Part shown: positions 31,291 through 38,892 of the stretch, piece by piece
How positions within the stretch are numbered: the stretch's first letter is position 1
Layout of the letters: every line of letters starts with the position of its first letter
Assembly (NCBI RefSeq): GCF_001552135.1
Contig: NZ_BCQP01000087.1
Coordinates: 1-38,894, forward strand
DNA: 38,894 nt
Direction of reading: 5' to 3'
Source of the DNA: Actinomadura chibensis NBRC 106107
Lineage (GTDB): Bacteria > Actinomycetota > Actinomycetes > Streptosporangiales > Streptosporangiaceae
Made by a program: the position numbers and the translations under genes
Notes under the pieces: model-generated
Told to the model about the DNA's origin: nothing
What the model saw: only the letters and a program-made list of their open reading frames with translations
Database searches by the model: none

Positions 31291-32361
31291 ATGCCGCCAC
31301 CCCACCGCCGTGGAGCGAACCGCCGCAGATACCGGACCGCCGTGCTCGGCGCGTCCGCGGCCGGCGGGATCCCCGACGGCGCCGGACGTCCACTGCGCGT
31401 CGTGACAGGGATCGTCCTCGACGCCAGCCCGCATCTGCTCGTGCTCGGCGCGCCCGGCGGCGGCGAGACGCGAATCGCGATGGGCGAGGCGACGGTGGTC
31501 TGGCACGGCGGCCGCGCGGGCCACACCGCCCTCCGCCCGGGCCGCCCGGTGATCGTCCGCCTGAAGGCCGCCAACGGCGTCGGCGGCACCACCGGCGCCG
31601 AGCCCCCTGGCGGGGCCAGCGCTGTTGAGGGTGTTGGACGGATCGGGGGCGTGTACGGGGCCGATCGGGTCTGGGTGGGGATCAGCCGCGTGACCGGCAC
31701 GATCCTCGCGTGCGGGCGGGACTCCGTCGACGTCGACATGGGCCCGCACCGCGGCCGCACCCGGGTCGCGATCCCGCCGAACGCGCTGGAGCGGGTGCTC
31801 GTCCGGCATCCGCGGCTGGAGCCCGGCTACCTGATCGACGTGATCTGCGTCGCGTCCTCGGACGGGCCGCGGGCGGTGCGTCCCGGCACGTCCCAGCCCG
31901 GCTACCGGGCCGACGACCTCGCCGCGCCGGAGGTCACCGCGCCCGTGCCCGAGGTGCTGCGCGGGACGGCGACCTGGTTCGGCGGCGCGGACGAGCGGGC
32001 GGTGGACGCGCCGGACGCGACGCACGGCGCGGCCTACCCGGCGGTCGACCCGGAGGGGGACGCCGGGGGCTGCGCGGACGCACCGTCCGGCTGCGTCGCG
32101 TTCCCCTACCTGTCCCTCGGCAGCGAGGTCGTCGTGCACAACGAGTGCGGCGGGCGCGCCGCCGCGGTGCCGGTCGTGGAGTGCGGCTGCACGGCGGCCC
32201 GGTACTGCGACCGGTGCGTCGACTGCGACGCCACGCCGCGCGGGCGGATCGTGGAGCTGACCCCCGCCGCGTTCGCGGGGCTCGGCGGCGAACTGGAGTC
32301 CGGGTGCTTCAACGCCGCCGTCCGGCCGGTCGGGACGGCGGGGAGGGCCGTGTCATGGTGA
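31291..32361 (+). CDS. Cysteine-rich protein with two beta-barrel repeats and an RlpA-like double-psi barrel
   Basis: 356 residues from ATG 31291 (GGAG seven bases upstream); GTG 31264 is an alternative. Two related beta segments occur: VTGIVLDASPHLLVLGAP (about residue 37) and VTGTILACGRDSVDVDMG (about 132), each ending in a PG-x-x-I-x-V strand. The C-terminal 140 residues resemble an RlpA-like double-psi barrel: GTATWFGGADERAVDAPDAT, YLSLGSEVVVHNECGGRAAA and IVELTPAAFAGLGGELESG. About ten cysteines cluster there, including C-x-C and C-x2-C-x2-C patterns. No clear signal peptide is seen. The gene overlaps the MauE-like gene by seven bases. Function unknown. Confidence 0.72.
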   Translation: MPPPHRRGANRRRYRTAVLGASAAGGIPDGAGRPLRVVTGIVLDASPHLLVLGAPGGGETRIAMGEATVVWHGGRAGHTALRPGRPVIVRLKAANGVGGTTGAEPPGGASAVEGVGRIGGVYGADRVWVGISRVTGTILACGRDSVDVDMGPHRGRTRVAIPPNALERVLVRHPRLEPGYLIDVICVASSDGPRAVRPGTSQPGYRADDLAAPEVTAPVPEVLRGTATWFGGADERAVDAPDATHGAAYPAVDPEGDAGGCADAPSGCVAFPYLSLGSEVVVHNECGGRAAAVPVVECGCTAARYCDRCVDCDATPRGRIVELTPAAFAGLGGELESGCFNAAVRPVGTAGRAVSW

Positions 32362-33212
32362 CCGTGTTCCAGAACACGCAGGTGCTGCTGCTCGCGGCCG
32401 TGCTGCTCGTCGCGTGCCTCGCGAAGCTGACCATCCGGGAGGAGGCGTCGGGCGAGCCCGACCACGTGCACGGCGTGCCGGTGCCCGCCGGGCTGGCCCG
32501 GCTGACGACGGCGCGCGGCGGCCGCCGGATGACGGTCGGGGTCGGGCTCGGCGAGGGCCTGCTCGGCCTGGCGCTGCTGCTGACCTCGCACCTGTCGGTG
32601 CGGCTGGCGACGACGGTCGTGTTCGCCGCGGCGACGTGGGTGGTCGGCGAGCTGCGGGTGCGCCGTCCGGACGCCGGATGCGGCTGCTTCGGCGGGCTGA
32701 GCGGCAAGAAGGTCGGACGGCGCAGCGTGCTGCGCGCGCTGCTGTTCACCGCCGCCGCCGTCGCGTCGCTCGGCGCGCCGCTCGCCGGGGTCGACGTGCT
32801 GCTGGACGTCCAGGCGCAGGTGGGTCTCGTCCTCGTGGTGGAGCTCGGCCTGTTCGCGGCGCTGTCCCCGGAGCTGTCGGCGCTGCTGCGGCGGAGCGGG
32901 CTGCTCGGCGGGGGCGGGCTGCCGCACGGGCCGGGACGTCCGGCGACGCCGTGCGAGCGGCGGCGCAGCCCCGTCGAGGAGACGTTCGCGACGCTCTACG
33001 ACAGCCCGGCGTGGGCCGAGCACGAGAACCTCATCGCGAGCGCCGTCCCGCTGGACGTGTGGCGCGAGGGCTGCTGGCGCTTCGTGGTCTTCCCGGCCCG
33101 GCTGGACGAACGCGACGTCGAGATCGTGTTCGCCGTCTCCACCGCCGAACGCGACAGGACGGTCCGCTCGGCCGTCCTCACCGCGGAGGCGGCCCTTTCC
33201 TCCACCTCATAG
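32355..33212 (+). CDS. MauE/DoxX-like membrane protein with CxC redox motif
   Basis: 285-residue membrane protein. The first 180 residues have four hydrophobic helices and the MauE hallmark DAGCGCFGG (about residue 110) between helices two and three. MauE is needed for maturation of disulphide-rich methylamine dehydrogenase, and many actinobacterial relatives are of unknown role. The last 90 residues are soluble (CERRRSPVEETFATLYDSPA; WRFVVFPARLDERDVEIVFA). The ATG at 32355 overlaps the upstream cysteine-rich gene, suggesting that the membrane protein handles its disulphides (inference). Confidence 0.8.
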   Translation: MVTVFQNTQVLLLAAVLLVACLAKLTIREEASGEPDHVHGVPVPAGLARLTTARGGRRMTVGVGLGEGLLGLALLLTSHLSVRLATTVVFAAATWVVGELRVRRPDAGCGCFGGLSGKKVGRRSVLRALLFTAAAVASLGAPLAGVDVLLDVQAQVGLVLVVELGLFAALSPELSALLRRSGLLGGGGLPHGPGRPATPCERRRSPVEETFATLYDSPAWAEHENLIASAVPLDVWREGCWRFVVFPARLDERDVEIVFAVSTAERDRTVRSAVLTAEAALSSTS

Positions 33213-33226
33213 CGGCGGCCGGGGGC

Positions 33227-33517
33227 TCACCAGTCGGACTCGGGGGCGTCGTCCTCCGGGAACTGGTCGTCGTAGACGGCGAGTTCGTCCTCGGCGTCGA
33301 GGTCGTCCTCGGGCGCGTCTTCGGGCCGCGGCGGCGGCGCACCGCTCCCCATGTCGGACGGATGGTCGTCCCATCCCGGGGTGTAGGCGTAGTCGGGGCC
33401 GGACTCGGGGTCGGGCACCCGCCCGCCCTGATCCTGCTGCATCGCGGACATGTCGTCGTCGTCATCGTCGTCGTGCTCGTTGTAGAGGTCCTGGCCACGG
33501 AAGCGGTCGTCGCTCAT
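33227..33517 (-). CDS. Small acidic, disordered protein
   Basis: 96 residues from ATG 33517 (GGGGGAAAG upstream). It is dominated by Asp/Glu/Pro, with a run of seven aspartates near residue 16 and several PE-D and DD segments at the end. It has no cysteine and no membrane segment. I recognise no family. The third-position G/C bias fits a real gene. It ends 14 bases from the convergent MauE-like gene. Confidence 0.6.
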   Translation of the reverse strand: MSDDRFRGQDLYNEHDDDDDDDMSAMQQDQGGRVPDPESGPDYAYTPGWDDHPSDMGSGAPPPRPEDAPEDDLDAEDELAVYDDQFPEDDAPESDW

Positions 33518-33607
33518 CTTTCCCCCGAGGTCGGAGTCCGAGTCGAAACGCGCCCGGCCGGACGCGCCGGACCGGTCATACCCAGCTGACCCCGCCGACA
33601 CCGACTT

Positions 33608-33760
33608 CAACTCTCTACGGCTCTCTACAGAATTCCCTAGAGACGAATAGAAGGCGCCAGAAGGCAGCCGAGCAAAATCTATGGCTTTCTAGAACCACCA
33701 CTAGAAAGCCAAATACTCAACAACCGTCACACCTCCATGCAACTCTCTACGCCTCTCTAG
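33608..33760. repeat. A+T-richer island with CTCTCTA repeats and a perfect hairpin
   Basis: A 20-bp direct repeat (CAACTCTCTACG-S-CTCTCTA) occurs at 33608-33627 and 33740-33759 with one mismatch, giving four CTCTCTA motifs. An inverted copy, TAGAGA, follows the first. Between them TGGCTTTCTAG (33682-33692) pairs perfectly with CTAGAAAGCCA (33701-33711) over an 8-base loop. Composition differs sharply from the neighbours and no gene is visible. Confidence 0.7.
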
Positions 33761-34269
33761 CCACCAACCTAGAAACCCGCATAAAACCAAACCCCACCCA
33801 AGCCCCAACCGCACGCAACCCAGTCGACGCGCAAGCCGTACGCGGGCTGGGCGAAAGCACCGAATGGACGAGCAGGAGCCATACCGCCAGGTCGGCCGCA
33901 CAGCAGGACAGGCAGACAACAAGGGAAGGCGTACAGCAGAGCAGGCCGACGACAAGCGACAACAAGACGGCCGGACAGCAGGACGGTCGGTCAGCGGACG
34001 AATGGACAACAGGCGAGGGGCCCACAGGGTGAGCCGCCAACAGGACGGTCGATCAGCCGGAGGGCCGGTCGGTAGGACGGGTGGAGTGCAGGCGAGTGGA
34101 CAACGGGCGGGCGGTCAGCGGGGTGGGTGCTCAGCAGGGCGAGCGACCACCAGGGCGGTCAGTAGGACGGTTGGAGCGACCAGCAGGGCGGTCAGTAGGA
34201 CGGTTGGTGAGTGGGACAGGCGGTTGGTAGGGCGGGTGGGGTGTAGGTGAGTGAACGGGGTTGGTGGGG
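33761..34269. repeat. Degenerate repeat tract with a 33-bp tandem duplication
   Basis: From about 33880 the plus strand is a purine-rich run of related pieces such as CAGCAGGACGGTC and GGTCAGTAGGACGG. The clearest part is a 33-bp unit at 34141-34173 repeated at 34174-34206 with one change. Open frames here (for example 33864-34250) have mixed third positions unlike the host, so I do not call a gene. Confidence 0.6.
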
Positions 34270-35604
34270 TTAGGTGGGTTGGGAGCGGAGGAACTTGCCG
34301 AAGTGGGGGACGGTGAAGGCGACCATGCCGCGTTCGGCGCTGTAGATGAGGCCCTTTTTGATGAGGCCGTCGCGGGCGGGTGACAGGCTGGACGGCTTGC
34401 GGCCCAGTTCGTCGGCGACCGAGGCGGTCGGTACCGGGTCGTCGCCGAGCATGGCCATGGCGCGCATGTAGTCGCGCTCGGCCGGGGTGGCGCGCTCGTA
34501 GCGGCTGCCGAAGAAGCCGACCGCCAGTTCGCTCTCCGCCTCGGGGGCGGCGACCTTGATGTCGTCGGCGGTGATCGGGGTGTCGGGCGCGACGTCCCAG
34601 ACGACCTTGGCGTACGCCTGCACGAAGTACGGGTAGCCGTCGGCCGCGCCGTACAGCGCGTCGAGGGCCTCCTCGGTGAAGGTGACCTCCTCGCGCTCGG
34701 CGGGGGCGAGCAGCGCGTGGTCGGCGGATTCGCGGTCGAGCCGGTCGATGCGGGCGTACCGGAACAGCCGCTCGGAGTAGGACTTGCTGGCCGACAGGAC
34801 CGCCGGGAGGTGCGGCAGCCCCGCGCCGACCACGATCAGCGGGCCGCCGACCTGCGACAGCTCGTGGCACGCGGCGCACAGCGCGGACACGTCGTCGGCC
34901 GGGACGTCCTGCATCTCGTCCACGAAGAGGGCGATGCCGGCGCCCACGTCGGTGGCGACGGACGCGGCGTCGACGAACAGCTCGGTCAGGTCGATCTCCA
35001 GGTCGCCGGAGTCGGCCCGGCCCCGCGCCGCGGGCACGTCGATGCCGGGCTGCCAGCGGTGCGCCCGCGCCTTCGCCTTGCCCGACGGCGGCTCGGGCTC
35101 GGACTGCGCGAACGCCTTGAGCACGCCGAGGAACTCCTCGATGCGGTCGGGCGCGCGGTGCCGGGGCGCCAGCTCGCGGACGGCCCGGTGCAGCGCCGAG
35201 GCGACCGGACGCCGGATCGACTGGTCGGGCCGGGCCTCGATCTTGCCCGTGCCCCACAGTCGCTGGATCGCCATCGACCGGAACGCGTTGAGCAGCACGG
35301 TCTTGCCCACGCCGCGCAGCCCGGTGACGATCATGCTGCGCTCGGGACGGCCGCGGGCCACCCGTTCGAGCACGACCTCGAACTGCCTCAGCTCACGGTC
35401 GCGGCCGGCCAGCTCCGGGGGACGCTGACCGGCGCCGGGGGCGTAGGGATTGCGCACGGGGTCCACGCTGTCGGACTCTATGAGGCGATATAGCTGGGGC
35501 CGTAGATTTGCGTAGAAACCGCTGCGGCGTGTCGCGTGCGGCTCGTGCCGCCGGACGCGGTGCGCGGGGCTCTGCACCCCCTTCGCGGCCATCGTCGCGA
35601 CCAT
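34270..35604 (-). CDS. AAA+ ATPase with winged-helix end (ORC1/Cdc6-like), SOS-controlled
   Basis: 444-residue ATPase. Walker A is GLRGVGKT (residues 95-102) and Walker B IALFVDEMQDV (about 224-234). The LIVVGAGLPHLP sensor strand follows, then an FRYARIDRL segment, and a C-terminal winged helix at about 385-440 (PTASVADELGRKPSSLSPAR; DGLIKKGLIYSAERG). This order resembles ORC1/Cdc6-type DNA-binding ATPases. ATG 35604 is chosen for its strong GGGGAGG site four bases upstream, though many homologues would align only from VDPVRNPYAPG (GTG 35466). A perfect LexA box lies in its promoter, so it is probably DNA-damage inducible. The molecular role is not known. Confidence 0.82.
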   Translation of the reverse strand: MVATMAAKGVQSPAHRVRRHEPHATRRSGFYANLRPQLYRLIESDSVDPVRNPYAPGAGQRPPELAGRDRELRQFEVVLERVARGRPERSMIVTGLRGVGKTVLLNAFRSMAIQRLWGTGKIEARPDQSIRRPVASALHRAVRELAPRHRAPDRIEEFLGVLKAFAQSEPEPPSGKAKARAHRWQPGIDVPAARGRADSGDLEIDLTELFVDAASVATDVGAGIALFVDEMQDVPADDVSALCAACHELSQVGGPLIVVGAGLPHLPAVLSASKSYSERLFRYARIDRLDRESADHALLAPAEREEVTFTEEALDALYGAADGYPYFVQAYAKVVWDVAPDTPITADDIKVAAPEAESELAVGFFGSRYERATPAERDYMRAMAMLGDDPVPTASVADELGRKPSSLSPARDGLIKKGLIYSAERGMVAFTVPHFGKFLRSQPT

Positions 35605-35641
35605 GTCGCCTCCCCGGGCGAGCGCGTGTTCGAGTGAGCGG

Positions 35642-35668
35642 TCGAACTTCTGTTCGACTATTCGAACA
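35642..35668. promoter_or_regulatory. LexA (SOS) box and overlapping inverted repeat
   Basis: TCGAAC-TTCT-GTTCGA (35642-35657) matches exactly the TCGAAC-N4-GTTCGA consensus of mycobacterial/actinobacterial LexA boxes. TGTTCGA-CTAT-TCGAACA (35651-35668) overlaps it. Both lie at the expected transcript start of the ATPase gene, just downstream of its -10. Confidence 0.75.
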
Positions 35669-35696
35669 CACTAGCGCATGGCTCCGCGCGCGTCAC
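35668..35696 (-). promoter_or_regulatory. Promoter of the AAA+ ATPase gene
   Basis: On the minus strand GTGACG (35691-35696), a 17-bp spacer and TAGTGT (35668-35673) form a plausible promoter. The SOS box begins immediately after the -10, so bound LexA would block it. Confidence 0.5.
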
Positions 35697-35794
35697 CCGA
35701 ACCCCGCAACTTCCCCCGACGTTCTCCGCGCGACCCGGGCCGCGCCCCCGGCAGCCGACCGGGAGCGCGGCGTCCGCGCAGGTCACACCGTGGT

Positions 35795-36803
35795 TCAGAG
35801 GCTCTCGTCGGCGGCCGACCGGTGCGGGACCTGCTCCGCCGGGACGGTCCCCATGCGTCCGGCCTGGAAGTCCTCGAACGCCTGGACGATCTCGTCCCGG
35901 GTGTTCATGACGAACGGCCCGTACCGCGCGATCGGCTCCCGGATCGGCAGCCCGCCGAGGACGAGGATCTCCCACCCGTTCGCGCTCGCGACCGGCTGGC
36001 GCTCGGCGGCCTGGACGACCAGCCCGTCCGCCTCGCCCCCGTGGTGCGAACCGGCGAAGACGGCGAGCTGCCCCTCGTCCAGCCCGGCCCGCTCGACGCC
36101 CGCCGTCCCCCGCCCGGACAGGACGTACACCAGCGCGTTGAAGTCGCGCGGCCAGGGCAGCGCGAGCCGCGCGCCCGGCGCGACCGTCGCGTGCAGGTAG
36201 TTGATCGGCGTGTAGGTGACGCCCGGCCCGTCGTGCCCGGCCCACCGACCCGGCGATGACGCGGACCAGGGACGACCCGTCCTCGGAGGCCAGGAGCGTG
36301 ACGTCCCGGGCCTTGATGTCCTGGTAACGCGGCGGCAGCCATTTCTGGGAGCGCGGCAGGTTCACCCAGAGCTGGACGCCGTGGAACAGACCGCCCTTGG
36401 CGACGAGGTCGGGCGGCGGCTGCTCGATGTGCTGGATGCCGGACGCGGCCGTCATCCACTGGGTCGCGCCGTCGGAGATGAGCCCGCCCCCGCCGGTGGT
36501 GTCCTGGTGCTGGAACGCGCCGTCGATGATGTAGGTGACGGTCTCGAACCCGCGGTGCGGGTGCCAGGGCGTGCCGCGCGCCTCGCCCGGCGCGTACTCG
36601 ACGGCGCCCATGTGGTCGAGGAGCAGGAACGGGTCGGCGAGGGACAGGTCCATCCCGGGGAAGGGGCGCCTGACCTCGAAGCCCTCTCCCTCAAGCTGGC
36701 GGCTCGCGGTCACGACCTTCGCCACGCGGCGCCAGTCGGTCTCCGTGGCGGGCAGTTGGGGCAGGCGGGGGAGGGTCAGCGGGTCGGCCGTCACGGCGGG
36801 CAT
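35795..36803 (-). pseudogene. Pirin-family gene broken by a one-base frameshift
   Basis: The first part (from ATG 36803, GGAGGACCC upstream) reads as a normal pirin: TDWRRVAKVVTASRQLEGEG, the metal-binding HPHRGFETVTYIIDG and GATQWMTAASGIQHIEQPPP, up to EDGSSLVRVIAGSVG. One extra base in the GCCCGGCCC stretch (36235-36243) then shifts the frame. The correct continuation (GPGVTYTPINYLHAT, then YVLSGRGTAGVERAGLDEGQ to SAADESL) lies in the next frame and ends at 35795. Without the extra base the product would be about 335 residues. The remaining sequence is intact, so this is a recent mutation or a sequencing error. Pirins are cupin-fold metal proteins, some with quercetinase activity. Confidence 0.85.
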
Positions 36804-36864
36804 GGGTCCTCCATCTCTCGGGTGCCCGTCCACGCCTCGGGGCGGTGCACTGCACCCCACAACC

Positions 36865-36882
36865 TAGTTGATGATTCAACTA
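36865..36882. promoter_or_regulatory. MarR operator on the pirin side
   Basis: TAGTTGA-TGAT-TCAACTA, perfect 7-bp arms with a 4-bp spacer, lies about 60 bp before the pirin ATG. A near copy faces the MarR gene at 36934-36951. Confidence 0.65.
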
Positions 36883-36933
36883 TTTCCGAGCGGGGCGCCC
36901 GCAACCCCCTGCTACTGTGAAGATGGCGAGCGT

Positions 36934-36961
36934 TAGTTGAACGTTCAACATACTCTATACT
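36934..36961 (+). promoter_or_regulatory. MarR operator and promoter on the MarR side
   Basis: TAGTTGA-ACGT-TCAACAT contains the perfect palindrome GTTGAACGTTCAAC (36936-36949) and matches the pirin-side operator in layout. TATACT (36956-36961) is a good -10, eight bases before the ATG, suggesting a leaderless or nearly leaderless transcript. A weak -35 (TTAGTT, 36933-36938) lies 17 bases upstream within the operator. Confidence 0.6.
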
Positions 36962-36968
36962 CGTAAGA

Positions 36969-37430
36969 ATGAGCGAACCTCGCTGGCTCGATGCCACCCA
37001 GCAGCGCGATTGGCGGGCATACGTCGACGGCAGCGTCCGGCTCACCGAGATCATGGACCGCGACCTCAAGACCAAGCACGGCCTGTCGGTCTCGGAGTAC
37101 GAGATCCTCGTCCGGCTCTCCGAGGCGCCCGAGCGGCGGCTGCGCATGGCCGAGCTCGCCGAGAACGCCAGCCAGTCGCGCAGCAGGCTGTCCCACACCT
37201 GCTCGCGCTTGGAGTCCAAGGGCCTGGTCAAGCGGGACAGCTGCCCGAACGACAAGCGCGGCGTCTACGCGCACCTCACCGACGAGGGCTTCGCGGCGCT
37301 CGACCGGGCCGCCCGCGACCACGTCGAGACCGTCCGGACGTTCTTCATCGACGTCATCGACCCCGACGACCTGGCGGCCATCGGACGGGCGTTCAACCTC
37401 GTCCTCAAGCGGCTCGGCCCGTCGAGCTGA
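36969..37430 (+). CDS. MarR-family transcriptional regulator
   Basis: 153-residue winged-helix repressor. An N-terminal dimerisation helix precedes the DNA-binding part at about residues 50-105 (RLRMAELAENASQSRSRLSH; TCSRLESKGLVKRDSCPNDK; RGVYAHLTDEGFAAL), and a closing helix ends the protein. It is divergent from pirin, with operators of the same TAGTTGA-N4-TCAAC form on both sides. This MarR/pirin pairing suggests control of pirin by a phenolic or oxidant ligand (inference). Confidence 0.92.
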   Translation: MSEPRWLDATQQRDWRAYVDGSVRLTEIMDRDLKTKHGLSVSEYEILVRLSEAPERRLRMAELAENASQSRSRLSHTCSRLESKGLVKRDSCPNDKRGVYAHLTDEGFAALDRAARDHVETVRTFFIDVIDPDDLAAIGRAFNLVLKRLGPSS

Positions 37431-37464
37431 CCCCGCACGCGCGGCCCCGCGACTCGGCCGAGCC

Positions 37465-37881
37465 TTACAGCGGGACGGTCACGCCCGTCAGGAAGCCCAC
37501 CGATACCAGGGTCAGGAACACCCAGGCCAGCATCATGCCCTGGCCGAACGTCCGCCAGCGCCCGCCGACCTTCCAGACCAGCAGGCCGCCGAGCCCGAAC
37601 GCCAGCATGATCAGCGTGATGAACTGCGGCAGCAGGCTCGGCCGGCGGCTCGTCATCAGCGGCCCGTACATCATCACGAAGTCCACGAGCAGGAAGATCC
37701 CGAACCCCGCGCCGAGCGCCTTCACGTCGCGGCCGAGGAACGCGCGTCCGCGCTCCGCGACGGCCTCCGCCCAGTCCGGGCGCGCCTCCGCGCGTCCCGC
37801 CTGATCGACCTCCACGTTGTGCGCCACGGCGAAGATCTCGTCTTCGAGGCTCGGAAGGTCCCGCTCCTGCCGTTCCGCCAT
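37465..37881 (-). CDS. Small integral membrane protein
   Basis: 138 residues. The first 55 are acidic and soluble (RQERDLPSLEDEIFAVAHNV). Three hydrophobic segments follow: GAGFGIFLLVDFVMMYGPLM, LPQFITLIMLAFGLGGLLVW and GMMLAWVFLTLVSVGFLTGV. I recognise no family. It is divergent from the M15 peptidase with 161 bp between, in which I see no clear operator. GC bias supports a real gene. Confidence 0.72.
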   Translation of the reverse strand: MAERQERDLPSLEDEIFAVAHNVEVDQAGRAEARPDWAEAVAERGRAFLGRDVKALGAGFGIFLLVDFVMMYGPLMTSRRPSLLPQFITLIMLAFGLGGLLVWKVGGRWRTFGQGMMLAWVFLTLVSVGFLTGVTVPL

Positions 37882-38042
37882 GCCGGCTCCCTGGGGCCGG
37901 TCACCGCCGGCGACATGCCCGGCGGACGGATGAGTTCACGGCCCGTCCGTCCCGGCCCCTTTCCAGCGGGCGCGCCGTCAAACGCACGGTAGCGAATCCA
38001 GGGTGGCCCGCGCACGGCGCACGGCATGCCATGCTTGGAAAC

Positions 38043-38798
38043 ATGCCAGGTAGAACGCCTGAACGCCGGTCCGCGCGCCGCGCGCTGCCGGTTGCGGTCG
38101 GCGCTGTGCTCGCCGTCGTGGCGGCCGGGTGCGGCGGCGGCGGGGGCGGGTCCCGCGAGTCGTCGCCGCCCGCGACCCCGTCCGGGACGGCCGCGTCGCC
38201 GTCCGGCCCGTCCGCGACGCCGACGAAGCAGGAGTTCCAGGCGGCGGTCAAGCGCGTCACGGCGGGCGACCTGAAGTACTCGTGGCGGCGCGGCTGCCCG
38301 GTGTCGCCGTCCGGGCTGCGGATGATCGAGATGACCTACTGGGGCATGGACGACAAACCCCACACGGGCGGGCGGCTCGTCGTCAACGCCAAGGCCGCGG
38401 ACGACCTCGTCTCGGTGTTCCGGAAGCTGTACAAGATGCGCTACCCGATCGAGCGCATGGAGCCGGTCGACAAGTACAAGGGCAGCGACTTCGACTCGAT
38501 CGAGGCCAACAACACGTCGGCGTTCAACTGCCGTCCCGCGACGGGGTCGAGCTCGTTCTCCCAGCACGCGTACGGGCTCGCCATCGACATCAACCCGTGC
38601 CAGAACCCGTACGTCTACGCGGACGGGCACGTCGCCCACAAGAAATGCGCCAAATACAAGGATCGCGGCAACGACGACCCGGGCGTCATCCACCGCGGCG
38701 ACAAGGTCGTGAAGGCGTTCGCCTCGATCGGGTGGGGCTGGGGCGGCGTGTGGAGCGGCGCCCGCGACTACCAGCACTTCTCCAGCTCGGGCCGCTGA
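38043..38798 (+). CDS. M15-family D-Ala-D-Ala carboxypeptidase-like lipoprotein
   Basis: 251 residues from ATG 38043; ATG 38031 is an alternative. A basic N-terminus and hydrophobic stretch end in VVAAGC with the lipidation cysteine at C30, then a Gly/Ser/Pro-rich linker to about residue 60, so the protein is anchored on the outer face of the membrane. The catalytic zinc site of M15 peptidases is visible as SSFSQHAYGLAIDINPC (S-x-H-x6-D) and the late WSGARDYQHF (histidine ligand after the conserved aspartate). It should cut peptidoglycan stem peptides. The MRYPIERMEPVDKYKGSDFD segment is typical of the M15_4 subgroup. Confidence 0.88.
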   Translation: MPGRTPERRSARRALPVAVGAVLAVVAAGCGGGGGGSRESSPPATPSGTAASPSGPSATPTKQEFQAAVKRVTAGDLKYSWRRGCPVSPSGLRMIEMTYWGMDDKPHTGGRLVVNAKAADDLVSVFRKLYKMRYPIERMEPVDKYKGSDFDSIEANNTSAFNCRPATGSSSFSQHAYGLAIDINPCQNPYVYADGHVAHKKCAKYKDRGNDDPGVIHRGDKVVKAFASIGWGWGGVWSGARDYQHFSSSGR

Positions 38799-38874
38799 CG
38801 GGGCGGGGGCCGGGGCCGGGCGCGGCGGCCCGTGACGCGGGCGGCCCGGGACGCCGACCGCGTACGACCGAACC

Positions 38875-38892
38875 GGTCGCTAGAGGGCGACC
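38875..38892 (+). terminator. Possible terminator after the M15 gene
   Basis: GGTCGC-TAGAGG-GCGACC forms a 6-bp stem with a 6-base loop, 77 bases after the stop codon and at the window edge. Alternatively the sequence may be the end of a minus-strand gene beyond the window. Confidence 0.35.

Noticed and set aside
33864..34250. 128-codon plus-strand frame in the repeat tract
   Set aside because: Third codon positions are mixed rather than G/C-rich, and the residues simply reflect the DNA repeats (RTAG, SRTVG).
34115..35257. 380-codon minus-strand frame overlapping the AAA+ ATPase
   Set aside because: It is the shifted frame of the ATPase gene; only the 34270-35604 frame has Walker motifs.
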